Translations under genes and position numbers: made by a program
The notes under the pieces: generated by a model
The model's database searches: none
What the model saw: only the letters and a program-made list of their open reading frames with translations
Told to the model about the DNA's origin: nothing
Assembly (NCBI GenBank): GCA_002085445.1
Contig: NBMI01000053.1
Location: 1-59,386, forward strand
From: Candidatus Parabeggiatoa sp. nov. 2
GTDB lineage: Bacteria > Pseudomonadota > Gammaproteobacteria > Beggiatoales > Beggiatoaceae
DNA: 59,386 nt
Direction: 5' to 3'
Part shown: in pieces, positions 1 through 8,724 of the stretch
How positions within the stretch are numbered: the first letter of the stretch is position 1
Layout: every line of letters begins with the position of its first letter

Positions 1-377
1 AGTTATTGAACTCATTCCGATGCTATTCAGACTATTGAATAATGATTCTGTGTTTGTGATAGATGAAATTGAAAGGAGTTTACACCATTTGCTTATCAAA
101 AAACGGTTTGCTCTTCTTCTCAACCACGAACGGTTTCAAAATGTCCAAAGTCAGTTGATTGCATCAACACACGAAGTTCTCTTGTTAGATATAAAAAGAC
201 TGTTTAGAAAGGACGAAATCTGGTTTATCAACAGAAGGAGAATCTCGTGTTTACTCTTTAGCCAATGTTGATGTTGATGGTTTAGACATCGTCAAGGGAT
301 ATATTAATGATAGGTTGGGAGTAAATAAACCATGCCAAGAGAAACACCAACAAACTATTACCGTTTGCATCCGTTAG
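1..377 (+). pseudogene. AAA15-type ATPase (RloA/AbiLi-like), 3' part, frameshifted
   Basis: This is the C-terminal end of an AAA ATPase whose 5' part lies outside the window; the frame is open from base 2. Visible are a Walker B-like FVIDEIERSLH and the switch motif LIASTHEVLLLDIKRLFRKDEIW, split here as LIASTHE then LLLD, both typical of AAA15/AAA_21 ATPases. After FINR near 230 the frame breaks. The expected tail (GESRVYSLANVD, then DIVKGYINDRLG) continues in another frame to a TAG at 375-377, a net +1 (or -2) shift. In the restored frame it overlaps the RloB-like gene by about 45 bp, the usual arrangement for RloA-RloB pairs. The family pairing is known; the loss of function is inferred. 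Confidence 0.7.
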
Positions 378-721
378 ATGTGGCGAGTAAACCTAAACTT
401 TATGTGATTGCAACAGAAGGCCGTAGTACGGAATATAAGTACTTTAAAGAACTGCGAAAGCAATATAGTTCCAAGTTTAATGAACAAAATTTGCAGGTAG
501 AAATTTTACGCCGCCCTTCAAAACAAAGTGGCAACTCATCACCAAAATATGTTGAACAGATGTTGAATGAGTTTCTAGAAGATAATAGAGATTATGAACT
601 GAAAAGCTACGATGAATTATGGCTTATCATAGATACTGATACTTGGGAACAAGAAACAATCAAACAATTAGCAGAAAAATGTCAAACAGAAACTCTCTAC
701 CAAAAGAAAATAATTATCTGA
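332..721 (+). pseudogene. RloB-like protein (AbiLii family), C-terminally truncated
   Basis: 129 residues. The N-terminal half of an RloB-like domain is recognisable from VIATEGRSTEYKYFKELR, a TOPRIM-like first strand and glutamate, and from DELWLIIDTDTWE, the acidic second motif. RloB proteins are usually about 200 residues, so roughly the last third is missing. The reading frame ends in a copy of a dispersed repeat (ATAATTATCTGAAAATCTATA-like, also near 2635, 2711, 34615 and 42830). It follows and overlaps the AAA ATPase, matching the two-gene RloAB/AbiL abortive-infection arrangement. Both genes are damaged, so this looks like a dead defence module. The family assignment rests on motif recognition alone. 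Confidence 0.6.
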
Positions 722-764
722 AAATCTATATAAGGATTGGTAAAAGTCAATTTTTATCGAGAGT

Positions 765-966
765 ACGTTTATCCGCGTTTTTAATTCGTTTAAGTACCCA
801 TTCAGATATGATTCCAAAATAAAGTGAATAAAAACAAGAACTTTCTTCGTAAAAATACCGACAAACTTCTGGACGGGTACTTATTCGCTAATTAGTTGTA
901 CGGCCATTCGTTTATCCGCGTAATTCGTTGTACTAAATTCGTTTATCCGCGTAATTCGTTGTACTT
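765..966 (+). repeat. direct repeats of a GTTTATCCGCG(T)AATTCGTTGTACT motif
   Basis: The gap before the next gene holds one partial and two good copies (about 909-934 and 939-965) of a 25-bp motif beginning GTTTATCCGCG. The same motif in either orientation recurs near 37180-37330, 47590-47830 and 49190-49440. No gene is seen in 722-1027. Confidence 0.75.
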
Positions 967-1027
967 ACTTAACCTGGACAACTATAATGAACACGAACAA
1001 AACAACGAAATAGAAAGGAGCTAAACC

Positions 1028-2398
1028 ATGTTAACAAAAAAAATACCGACTCAAATTTTGGCAATCATACTTGCCATGCCCTTATTAGTTGTTTATGCTG
1101 ACGACAACGTAGTCTGTCTTGGCGATAACTATGAACAAGGCTTGCCAATACCTAACGTCAATTTACCAACCGTCAGTTTAACCAGCGAAGGAAATGTTGC
1201 CAAAATTTATGAGGGCGACTCGTTAACCTTATTTACCAATGCCACAGTTGATACTCAAAACGGCGCTAATCCCAACTTTTACTGGTGTGCCGAACAAGGG
1301 CAGTTAGAAATTGATCCCACCGCCCCTGATCTCAGTCAAGTCAAATATATTGCCCCAGCAGAAGTGACAGAAAATACCTGGGTGCGTGTCGTGGTGCAAC
1401 TCAGTGATGGTTTAGGTTACGTCAGCGGCAAATCATTATTTTTAAATGTGTCGCCCATTACCTATTATTTTGTAGAAGGCTATCTCTACAATAAATATGG
1501 TCATACTATTCCAGACGCACCGGTTGAAGTCGCCGGGCATACCGCAGTGACGGATGAAAATGGCTACTATAAAATCAATGAATTGCGGGCCGGCAACTAC
1601 ACATTAACAGCTTCAAAAGACGGTTACAACTTCACCCCGATAGAAATCACGGTTGGTGAAAATGAAACGAACACCATCAGTCTCATTTCAGACGATCCAA
1701 CCCCATGCCTACTCTATGCCGTCCACGACGAAGGTAAAAAACACAGCCAATTCTTTACCGTGAATCCATTTAACGCGTTTGAGGTTAAATTGCTGGGTTC
1801 GCTATATAAAGGATACGACATTGAGGCCCTCGATATACACCCCACCAACAATCAACTGTTCGCAGCGGCAGGTGATGATGGCCTTCAGCCCGGACACCTA
1901 TACAAAGTCAATTCATGGAACGGCCAAATGTCCCACGTCGGCGATACAAACTTTCATGAAATCAATGGCTTATCATTCACACAGGAAGGCACACTCTGGG
2001 GATGGGCCGAAGGTGAAGGGCTGATTCAGATTGATACCGAAACCGGCAACGGCACGTTAGAAATAGCTTACGATGGGCCGGTTGAAGATATCACTTGGGA
2101 TAATGAAGGCCTTATACTCTATGGTGTCGAAAACAACACCTTATTAGCCTACAACCCCCAAGCCATAGTACTCACCAAACTCAACTGCACCTTGCCTGAT
2201 GGCGAAGTGGAAGCGTTAGAAATGCTCCCCGATGGCCGTTTATTGTTTAGTCTGCATGATGACGAAACGCTGAGTATTCATGCCCTAGAAATAGACTCTT
2301 GTGACCGACTGGATATGGCGATTGACGTGACGCTCAATGAAATAAAATTGAATGATGTTGAAGGCATTGCTTGGCCGATTGAAGCTTGTATTCGATGA
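1028..2398 (+). CDS. secreted protein with carboxypeptidase-regulatory-like and propeller-like regions
   Basis: 456 residues, preceded by a good ribosome binding site (GAAAGGAG, 8 bases upstream). Residues 1-24 form a signal peptide ending VVYA. Residues 45-145 look like an immunoglobulin/PKD-like surface domain. Residues 150-220 (VEGYLYN, then DENGYYKINELRAGNYTLTA) are a clear carboxypeptidase-regulatory-like, transthyretin-type beta domain. The remainder has repeated strands with motifs such as LYAVHDE, DIHPTNNQLFAA and GLSFTQEGTLWGW, resembling a beta-propeller of the kind found in extracellular proteins. It probably acts in the periplasm or at the cell surface, perhaps in binding. No catalytic motif was seen and no partner gene is adjacent. 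Confidence 0.75.
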   Translation: MLTKKIPTQILAIILAMPLLVVYADDNVVCLGDNYEQGLPIPNVNLPTVSLTSEGNVAKIYEGDSLTLFTNATVDTQNGANPNFYWCAEQGQLEIDPTAPDLSQVKYIAPAEVTENTWVRVVVQLSDGLGYVSGKSLFLNVSPITYYFVEGYLYNKYGHTIPDAPVEVAGHTAVTDENGYYKINELRAGNYTLTASKDGYNFTPIEITVGENETNTISLISDDPTPCLLYAVHDEGKKHSQFFTVNPFNAFEVKLLGSLYKGYDIEALDIHPTNNQLFAAAGDDGLQPGHLYKVNSWNGQMSHVGDTNFHEINGLSFTQEGTLWGWAEGEGLIQIDTETGNGTLEIAYDGPVEDITWDNEGLILYGVENNTLLAYNPQAIVLTKLNCTLPDGEVEALEMLPDGRLLFSLHDDETLSIHALEIDSCDRLDMAIDVTLNEIKLNDVEGIAWPIEACIR

Positions 2399-2639
2399 AA
2401 AGCAATACCTCGTTGCGCGAAGCGCCACCATACTCACTTGAAACAAACCGGTTTTTCTTATAACTCGCCGTCTGGCCCTGAATGAGTTTTTTTTGAACCC
2501 GGCCACTGTGCCGGGTTGGCAATGAATCCATATCTATTCAAATCAACTCGTTTTAAAACCAAATGCCAACAGCGAAAGGACAGGAAGTATTAAAAAAACC
2601 TGCAATTAGCGGATTCAGTTCCTTCTTATAGATTTTCAG

Positions 2640-3012
2640 AAAAATAATTTCAAAACAGCCAACGGCTAAAGCCGTTGTCTGAAAGCTCAAGTCCCCTAAA
2701 GGGGACTAAATAATTATCTGAATATCTATGCCTACTACAAACTAAAACCATTTTAGCCTTCTAAGAAACCAAAGCAAACCCACCCGAAGCCGTTTGCACA
2801 AAGCTGGCAACCTTTTTGAGGGCCAGGTTTTCAAATTGATAAACCTAAGTTTGGCTAATGGCCCACAAAAACCATTTTTGGTTAATGGCCCACAAAAAAC
2901 CATTTTTCATTTTTCATCATTTTTCATTTTTCATGATTCATTTTTCATTAATTAAAAACTGGGGGCCAGGTTTCCAAATTGATAAGCCTAAGTTTGGTTA
3001 ATGGCCTACAAA
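2640..3012. repeat. intergenic palindromes and two GGGCCA...TGGCC elements
   Basis: The 2399-3016 gap holds no gene. It contains hairpins ACGGC-TAAA-GCCGT and CCCC-TAAA-GGGG (about 2655-2705), two related elements of about 48 bp beginning GGGCCAGGTTT and ending TGGCC (2819-2866 and 2963-3008), and TTTTTCA heptamers between them. A GC-rich hairpin at 2496-2517 (AACCCGG/CCGGGTT) has no downstream T tract on either strand. Confidence 0.7.
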
Positions 3013-3016
3013 TCAT

Positions 3017-3790
3017 CTAAGAAACCAACGTAGCGGCCCAAGTGGCATCTACCTTTTTGAGCGGCGGTATCGGAGGCTTATTATAATTAATGCGTAAATC
3101 ATAGCGAGCCCGTTCATAAGCGGTGCGTAAAGCTTGACCTATATCAAGTGGCACATCGGCATCCGGCCGCCGCAAGGGCACCGGCAACACCGGGAGAGGC
3201 TGACGCAATTTGAGAGGCCAAACCTCACACACAGGTCGCTCATCAGCCCGGCTCACCATCGCCAAGTAATCCGAGTCTGGTACCACCTCTTCCCAGAAAG
3301 GCATTCGAGGCCCCAAGCGCAACAAGTCAATTTCCATTAAATGTACGTCAGAATCAAAAAAAGCATTGCGTTTTTTTAAATATTTTTTTCGGCCATCGCC
3401 GGCTCGCTTGTTGACGGGTGAAAGCAATTCAAGCACTGTCACCAATTTATCGCCTTCAACACGCTTAATGTGGAGAGTGGTAACCCGAACTGGCACTATC
3501 CGAGGAATTCTTAAGCGCACCGGGGCCGGCGCAATCGCCACGGCGGTATCAGTATCATCTACTGAACTGTCCCTGCCAGTTTCAGCAATCATCACATCAG
3601 GCACCGCTGCTGAAGAATTTTCTGAAATTTGGTCAATAACAAGTTGGGTTTCTAATGTCGCGACATATTTAGGCACCAATAATGGTGTAAGTTGCTCACG
3701 AAATAAACTTATCAAACTTTCATGAACATCCGGCCACAAATCGGGCGACTCCAGATAAGGATCCATACCCGGAAAAGGTGAACGAGACAT
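3017..3790 (-). CDS. DUF4058 family protein
   Basis: 257 residues. The N-terminus SPFPGMDPYLE, followed by LWPDVHESLI, is the signature of DUF4058, a family frequent in cyanobacteria, planctomycetes and Beggiatoaceae. The central part (VTVLELLSPVNKR, then HLMEIDLLR) resembles a PD-(D/E)XK-like core of strand, E and strand-LxEIDL, but no activity is established for the family. The start is supported by AGGAG 8 bases upstream of the ATG. It is a single gene flanked by repeats on both sides, with no operon partner. It is probably cytoplasmic, since no signal peptide or membrane segment is seen. Function unknown. Confidence 0.85.
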   Translation of the reverse strand: MSRSPFPGMDPYLESPDLWPDVHESLISLFREQLTPLLVPKYVATLETQLVIDQISENSSAAVPDVMIAETGRDSSVDDTDTAVAIAPAPVRLRIPRIVPVRVTTLHIKRVEGDKLVTVLELLSPVNKRAGDGRKKYLKKRNAFFDSDVHLMEIDLLRLGPRMPFWEEVVPDSDYLAMVSRADERPVCEVWPLKLRQPLPVLPVPLRRPDADVPLDIGQALRTAYERARYDLRINYNKPPIPPLKKVDATWAATLVS

Positions 3791-4168
3791 GGTATTTTCT
3801 CCTGAAATTTATGAGTCATTTACAAACTAACTGGTACCATTTTCATTTTTTATTAATATATTACCAAAGGCACTCAAAAATGCCCAGAACAAATCCGTTT
3901 ATTCCTTAAAGAAGTTGTACTTTCACTATAAAGAACAAACGAATAATTTTTAGCGGACATAATTTGGTTAGCGTCCCAATGCTACAAACGGTATCACTAG
4001 CTGTTTGCGTGAGGCGATAAATCGCCTACTACAAACGGTATCACTAGCTGCAAAGCAAGCGCAGAGGAAAAATGATGGATGGGTGTAACGAGATTCTACC
4101 CACCCATCCGACGCTTGCTATTCTTATGAAAGCTCGTTTTGCCTATTGAAAAGAACGATTGCAAAATT

Positions 4169-4197
4169 TTGCTATTGCGTTATCCATTGTCTATAAT
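4169..4197 (+). promoter_or_regulatory. sigma-70-type promoter for the HEPN-like/NTase operon
   Basis: TTGCTA at 4169-4174, a 17-bp spacer and a perfect TATAAT at 4192-4197. It lies about 165 bp upstream of the start codon at 4362. The leader contains a strong AAAGGAGG (about 4218-4226) with no long frame after it and a GAGA-TAAA-TCTC hairpin near 4250, so a leader peptide or RNA structure is possible. Confidence 0.5.
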
Positions 4198-4361
4198 CCT
4201 TACTTTTATTTCAACCAAAAGGAGGTCAAATAAACAGCGAGTCGCCAAGAGATAAATCTCAGGCTGCTAAAAACTAAAGTACCCGCAACAGGGCTCTTTA
4301 TAAATTTACCTTCATCGTAACATGATGAAAACTATTTAATCTATTTATTAGGTATCTTAAG

Positions 4362-5033
4362 ATGTTAAATCTTAAACAAAAACACTATGCGGAACGTATT
4401 CAGGAACTCATAGCAGAAGGTGAAACCCTTGCAAACAATCCACAAGTCTCAAAAGAGGGTTATAAAATCATTGGCGATAATGCCAAACGAACTGAATGGT
4501 TAAGCAAAGTCGAAAATATTATTGAGACCACTTTTGGTAAAAACAGCTCACAATTTAGGCTAAATGAGAAACTTTCCAGTGGCAAGACTCATTTGCCGAC
4601 GCAAATCAATAAAATTGTGGGGTTATTAAGGGGAGGGTTGAGCGACTTAGAGGGCGGTTATTTAGTTAGTCAAGAATTCTTAATTGCAGGAGAAATTTAT
4701 GCCACTGTTTTAGAACAGGCTAAAGACTACTTCTATAAGCCGAAAGACAAAAATGTTGCTGCTATGTTATGCAGAACTGTTTTAGAAGATGGGCTGAAAA
4801 GAATGGCACGTAAAGCCAATTTGAATGACAAACCAGTACCGGCTAAATTAAATGAAAAACTTTGTGAAAAAGGGCTATATAAAGAACATCTACGACGTTC
4901 AATTTCAGCTTGGATTAAGATTGGAAATTCGGCAGCCCATGGCGACTTTAATGATTATGATGATAATCATGTAAAAACCATGCTTGAAGGAATTGAGCAT
5001 TTCTTCGAAAGTGAATTTGGAGAAAACCCATGA
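4362..5033 (+). CDS. DUF4145/HEPN-like protein
   Basis: 223 residues. The C-terminal 100 residues (AAMLCRTVLEDGLKRM, then SAWIKIGNSAAHGDF) match the DUF4145 helical domain, a member of the HEPN superfamily. The typical motif of such proteins is IRNKAAHG, giving R-x4-H for RNase activity; here the corresponding text is IGNSAAHG, so the arginine is glycine and the usual catalytic pair is incomplete. The N-terminal half is helical without known motifs. The stop overlaps the start of the nucleotidyltransferase gene by four bases (ATGA), a tight operon. By analogy with HEPN-MNT pairs it could be a toxin or effector controlled by the NTase; this is inference. Confidence 0.7.
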   Translation: MLNLKQKHYAERIQELIAEGETLANNPQVSKEGYKIIGDNAKRTEWLSKVENIIETTFGKNSSQFRLNEKLSSGKTHLPTQINKIVGLLRGGLSDLEGGYLVSQEFLIAGEIYATVLEQAKDYFYKPKDKNVAAMLCRTVLEDGLKRMARKANLNDKPVPAKLNEKLCEKGLYKEHLRRSISAWIKIGNSAAHGDFNDYDDNHVKTMLEGIEHFFESEFGENP

Positions 5034-5773
5034 CAGGACATCAATATTTAGTCGGTGTGCTAGAAGAACAACGGCTAACGGATATGGACTTAAAGCGATT
5101 AAGAAATACTCGTGATCAGATCGAAAGATATTTGAAACCTATCCGTCATGAATCCCGTATTTATTATGGCGGTTCATACGGCAAAAAGACGATGATTAAG
5201 GAATCTTTTGACCTTGATATTGTCATCTACTTTCCACATACTGACCGCCGCCCACTCAGGGACATATATGAATCTGTATGTCATTCTCTGAACCAAGCGG
5301 GCTATAAGATGAAAGAACAACGAGTTGCATTAACATTACAATTACCAAAACAACTTCATGTTGACGTTGTAACAGGACGGGCAAAAGATGAAGACTTCTA
5401 CTACGCAGATTTGTACAACATTGCCGAAGATAGTCGGATGCTAACTAGCCTAAAAATGCACATTGATGATGCCCGTCGGGTGAAAGACACTATCAAGCTG
5501 ATGAAATTGTGGATACGAAGGCATTCATTAGGAATGCACAAATTTGCTATGGAGCAAGTGGTCATCCGTGCTTTGAGAGACAAAGACGAAAGCGACTTAG
5601 AGATGTCTTTTCAAACGGTTTTACAATACCTTAAAAGTAGCATTCTTAATATAAAATTGGTTGATTCTGCTAATTCCAATAACCCCATCAAAATCTCGGA
5701 AACGCAACGCCATAAAATAAAACAAGCCGCAGATTATTCTTTTAGAGCAGAATCTTGGGAAGATATTATTTAG
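5030..5773 (+). CDS. nucleotidyltransferase of the CD-NTase/OAS-like type
   Basis: 247 residues. GGSYGKKT (about residues 47-54) followed by DLDIVIYF gives the polymerase-beta-fold pattern GS-x11-DxD, and LHVDVVTGR supplies the third acidic residue. The helical C-terminal part (IKLMKLWIRRHS, then MEQVVIRAL) resembles the OAS/archaeal CCA-type C-terminal helices found in CD-NTases. All three metal-binding acids are present, so it is probably active. Products in the family range from cyclic dinucleotides to protein or RNA nucleotidylation, and the sequence does not decide which. It is translationally coupled to the HEPN-like gene. The frame stops directly against an RHS fragment. Confidence 0.7.
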   Translation: MTGHQYLVGVLEEQRLTDMDLKRLRNTRDQIERYLKPIRHESRIYYGGSYGKKTMIKESFDLDIVIYFPHTDRRPLRDIYESVCHSLNQAGYKMKEQRVALTLQLPKQLHVDVVTGRAKDEDFYYADLYNIAEDSRMLTSLKMHIDDARRVKDTIKLMKLWIRRHSLGMHKFAMEQVVIRALRDKDESDLEMSFQTVLQYLKSSILNIKLVDSANSNNPIKISETQRHKIKQAADYSFRAESWEDII

Positions 5774-5799
5774 TAAATGCGACTGGTGGATACTCTTCT

Positions 5800-6315
5800 G
5801 TATCCACCCTAACATTTTTGACGAACCCGCCCACCAAAACCATCACCGTTATCAATCGCAATGGCAAGACTCGTGTGTTTACTTATGATGAAAATTACCA
5901 ATTGCTGAGTTTGCAGAATTCACAGGGTAAAACAACGAGTTACACTTATGCCAATGGTCGCCGTAGCATGACGACGGATGCTAATGGCAATACCACGCGC
6001 TTTGTTTATGATAGTCAGGGCAATTTAGTTGCTATCACCAACGCCGCTAATTTGACCACTTATTTGAGTTATGACAATCAGGGGAATTTGTTATCGGTTA
6101 TAAATCCGCTGGGGCAAATCACTCGTTTGGCTTACGATGCCAATAATAATGTTATCAGGCAAACAGATCGCGCTGGGCAAATCACGCAATTGAAATATAA
6201 CGCTAATCAGCAATTGATTAAAATGATTGCACCTAATTTCGCTCCGACGACTTATACTTATAATAAGGGGCGGCTCTCTGTTATTCAGTCTATTAAAAAA
6301 CCTCCAAGGTTTTGA
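5800..6315 (+). pseudogene. RHS/YD-repeat protein fragment
   Basis: The frame encodes about six YD-type repeats (TSYTYANGRR, TTRFVYDSQGN, TTYLSYDNQGN, ITRLAYDANNN, ITQLKYNANQ). RHS proteins are normally over 1000 residues with a toxic C-terminus; here neither the N-terminal part nor any toxin is present. The frame begins inside the end of the NTase gene and ends in an AACCTCC/GGAGGTT palindrome, so it is a remnant inserted or left between other elements. No start codon at a natural position is seen. Confidence 0.75.
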
Positions 6316-6331
6316 AAACCTCGGAGGTTTA
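6296..6331. repeat. AACCTCC-type palindrome
   Basis: An inverted repeat of the AAACCTCC...GGAGGTTT type ends the RHS fragment. Similar palindromes sit near 23210-23295. It could form a hairpin in RNA, but no clear T tract follows. Confidence 0.55.
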
Positions 6332-6511
6332 GCAGGAAAAACCTCTTCAGTTTACGAAGTTGAGTTATAGTAAACTATTTATTAATAGTTTCGAACAAAT
6401 CTTAATAAGAAATAGCTCACTGCTGAAAAAAAATAAATAATTGACATTGAGTTTTTTTTTAAACTTTTTATTATACGCCTACTACAAACGGGTAGGTGGC
6501 TGAGTATATAG

Positions 6512-7432
6512 TCACGGAATGGCAACTTCTTCAAGGAGTTGGTTGACTAAGGCTTGGGTGTTTTGTTGTTCAGCCATAGCCGCGAGTCGATGTCCGATAA
6601 CGCCGGGTAATACCATTTGTACGTCTTCGGGAACGACATAATCGCGGCCTTGCATAACTGCCCACGCTTGGGCGCAGTGGAGTATGGCTAAGCCAGCGCG
6701 AGGCGATAAGCCTACCCGATAGCGCGGCGATTGGCGGCTGTGCTCTAAAATGGCTTGTAAGTAATCTATTAAGGCTTCGGCAACATGAACTTGTGGCACC
6801 GCGTTTTGGATGTCCAAAATGTCTTGAACAGTAACAATGGGTTCCAAATCGGCAATCATTTCGCGGCGATCTCGTCCTTTGAGTAGGGCGCGTTCCGTTT
6901 GATGGTTGGGATAGCCGAGCGCTAAGCGCATCATAAAGCGATCAAGCTGTGATTCTGGCAACGGAAAAGTGCCAATTTGGTGTAACGGATTTTGGGTTGC
7001 CAACACAAAAAAGGGTTCGGGGAGAAGACGAGTTTCACCTTCCACCGTGACTTGATGTTCTCCCATCGCTTCTAGTAAAGCACTTTGCGTTTTTGGGGTG
7101 GCGCGATTGACTTCATCAGCTAATACCATTTGCGAGAAAATAGGGCCGACATGAAATTTAAACTGTCCCACTTCTTTGTCATAAATCGACACGCCGATAA
7201 TATCAGCCGGGAGTAAATCGCTGGTAAATTGAATCCGCTGAAAGCTCAAGCCTAGCACCCGCGCCAAAACATGGGCGAGAATGGTTTTACCGACACCCGG
7301 CACATCTTCAATCAAGACATGTCCACGCGCCATCAAGCCGGTAAGGACTAAACGAATTTGTAACTCTTTGCCAAGAATGACTTGGCTCATTTGGACAACA
7401 ATGTTGTCGAGGGTTTCTTTAATGGGAGACAT
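6512..7432 (-). CDS. MoxR family AAA+ ATPase
   Basis: 306 residues from the ATG at 7430-7432 (MSPIKETLDN). Motifs in order: Walker A EDVPGVGKT, FTSDLLPADIIG, Walker B VLADEVNRA, sensor 1 ATQNP, arginine finger region LDRFMMR, then the C-terminal lid domain (GLSPRAGLAILH). MoxR ATPases are chaperone-like activators, usually next to DUF58 and VWA genes; none is present here. A longer frame to 7483 adds three copies of ITEKL, created by a 15-bp repeat, and is probably not the native start. Upstream on the same strand lie the MotB-like and MotA-like genes, so it may serve them. The gap to the MotB-like gene is 370 bp of repeats. Confidence 0.9.
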   Translation of the reverse strand: MSPIKETLDNIVVQMSQVILGKELQIRLVLTGLMARGHVLIEDVPGVGKTILAHVLARVLGLSFQRIQFTSDLLPADIIGVSIYDKEVGQFKFHVGPIFSQMVLADEVNRATPKTQSALLEAMGEHQVTVEGETRLLPEPFFVLATQNPLHQIGTFPLPESQLDRFMMRLALGYPNHQTERALLKGRDRREMIADLEPIVTVQDILDIQNAVPQVHVAEALIDYLQAILEHSRQSPRYRVGLSPRAGLAILHCAQAWAVMQGRDYVVPEDVQMVLPGVIGHRLAAMAEQQNTQALVNQLLEEVAIP

Positions 7433-7500
7433 TTTCAGTTTTTCAGTGATCAGTTTTTCAGTGATCAGTTTTTCAGTGATCAATCAGTTTTTCAGTTTTC
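7433..7500. repeat. 15-bp tandem repeat abutting the moxR start
   Basis: Three near-perfect units of GATCAGTTTTTCAGT followed by CAGTTTT heptamers lie directly upstream of the MoxR start. Read in frame they would encode ITEKL units. Confidence 0.8.
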
Positions 7501-7559
7501 AGTGATGCGAATTAAGGCTTTAATTAATTTATGTAAAATCAATTGGTTATAAAATACTC

Positions 7560-7800
7560 GTTGAATAGAGTGATTTCATGTAACTGCTCAGCCTTTTCGT
7601 ATGCCAGTAGCGGTTCCTCTGCGCTAAAAGCTATCGCTCGCTAAAGCTTGCTGATTCAGAGAGTTTGCTTTAGCAAACTTTAGCTTTTAGCCTTGAGATT
7701 TATCTCAAGGCTGAGTAGTTACGATTTCATAAGCCTTTGTGAAATTTTTTCAGCTCGATATTCGCATCATTGAGAACTGAAAACTGATCACTGAAAACTG
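7560..7800. repeat. palindromes between moxR and the motB-like gene
   Basis: No gene. Contains hairpins with TTTA loops (GTTTGC-TTTA-GCAAAC near 7672, CTTGAGA-TTTA-TCTCAAG near 7693) and AACTGATCACTGA heptamer-like units at 7775-7807 that touch the 3' end of the next gene. Confidence 0.7.
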
Positions 7801-7801
7801 A

Positions 7802-8572
7802 TCACTGATGAGTATAGATTCTAAATTCGACCCGCCGTGAATATTCAACCTTTTCAAAACCTTTATCCATAATTAAACGGCTAGACGATAAACCATTGGC
7901 CGTCAAGAGGCTACGCAGCCAATTTTTATAAGTGTTTACCGACGGTAACCGCAAACAGTATTCTAGCACGGCGCGTGTGCGGGCTTGAGAGAGTGCCATA
8001 TTGTTAAAATAAGCCTCTTCTTGAGAAACGCTGCCTCGCCATTCTGAGGAAGTATGTCCTTCAATACTGAGGACTTCGATGGCCGGTTGATGTTTTTTTA
8101 ATAGATTGACATATCTTGGAAAAAAGTCAGCTAAGATAGATTTATAATGTTGATTGAGTGATGAACGCCCTAGCTCAAAAATAATATCTGGATTGTGAAA
8201 GCGCACCGTTAGAGTAGTACGGTCAATTTCTGCTGTCCAACGTGGCAAGTCGTATTGAAATTCTTTCAAAAGGGCTTGATAGATAGCTTCTTGCACTGTC
8301 GGCGCTTTCACTGCTACCTTTTTATTTGGGTTTGGTGTAGTTGTCGCTCTTTGCACAGTCGTCTTATTTGGGGCAGGTGTCACCGCTGGTGTGACGACTG
8401 TCTCTGGAATTTCAGGATTGCTGTTTTCTAAATCAAGCAGATAGCTAAGAGACACGAATAGGAAAATCATCATTAAAGCTAATATCAACAATCCTAAGAT
8501 GACATCAAAAACTGAAATCAATGAATTTTCATCTTGGTAATTTTGTTGCCCAAAGAGCTGTTCCATTTCCAT
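7802..8572 (-). CDS. MotB/OmpA-family stator-like protein (ZorB-like)
   Basis: 256 residues from the ATG at 8570-8572, chosen because GGAG lies 7 bases upstream; a GTG at 8587 is the longer alternative. One membrane helix (about residues 19-45, SVFDVILGLLILALMMIF) carries an aspartate (D23) where MotB and ZorB have the proton-binding Asp. A Thr/Pro/Ala-rich linker follows. The C-terminal half is an OmpA-type peptidoglycan-binding domain (LSIEGHTSS, LSQARTRAVLEYCL, RRVEFRIY). It probably forms a proton- or sodium-driven stator with the MotA-like protein encoded just upstream. Not flagellar: no motility genes are nearby. Confidence 0.8.
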   Translation of the reverse strand: MEMEQLFGQQNYQDENSLISVFDVILGLLILALMMIFLFVSLSYLLDLENSNPEIPETVVTPAVTPAPNKTTVQRATTTPNPNKKVAVKAPTVQEAIYQALLKEFQYDLPRWTAEIDRTTLTVRFHNPDIIFELGRSSLNQHYKSILADFFPRYVNLLKKHQPAIEVLSIEGHTSSEWRGSVSQEEAYFNNMALSQARTRAVLEYCLRLPSVNTYKNWLRSLLTANGLSSSRLIMDKGFEKVEYSRRVEFRIYTHQ

Positions 8573-8644
8573 AAGCCATCTCCACACAATGCGAATGAAG
8601 AATTAAATGCCTACTATGAACGGCCCGTTAGTAGTCGTTGCTTT

Positions 8645-8715
8645 AGCAATTGAGGCGGAGGCGATAAATCGCCTACTACAAACGGGAGGCGATAAATCGC
8701 CTACTACAAACATAC
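8645..8715. repeat. GCGATAAATCGC hairpin repeats
   Basis: Two tandem units of GGCGATAAATCGCCTACTAC fill most of the space between the motA-like stop and the motB-like start. The unit is a hairpin with a TAAA loop and a CTACTA tail; it recurs near 4010, 11572, 15305, 42100 and 44835. Confidence 0.85.
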
Positions 8716-8724
8716 AAACGAAGA

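Noticed and set aside
2496..2517. Rho-independent terminator after the secreted protein
   Set aside because: GC-rich hairpin is real, but the T tract precedes it on the plus strand and no T tract follows on either strand.
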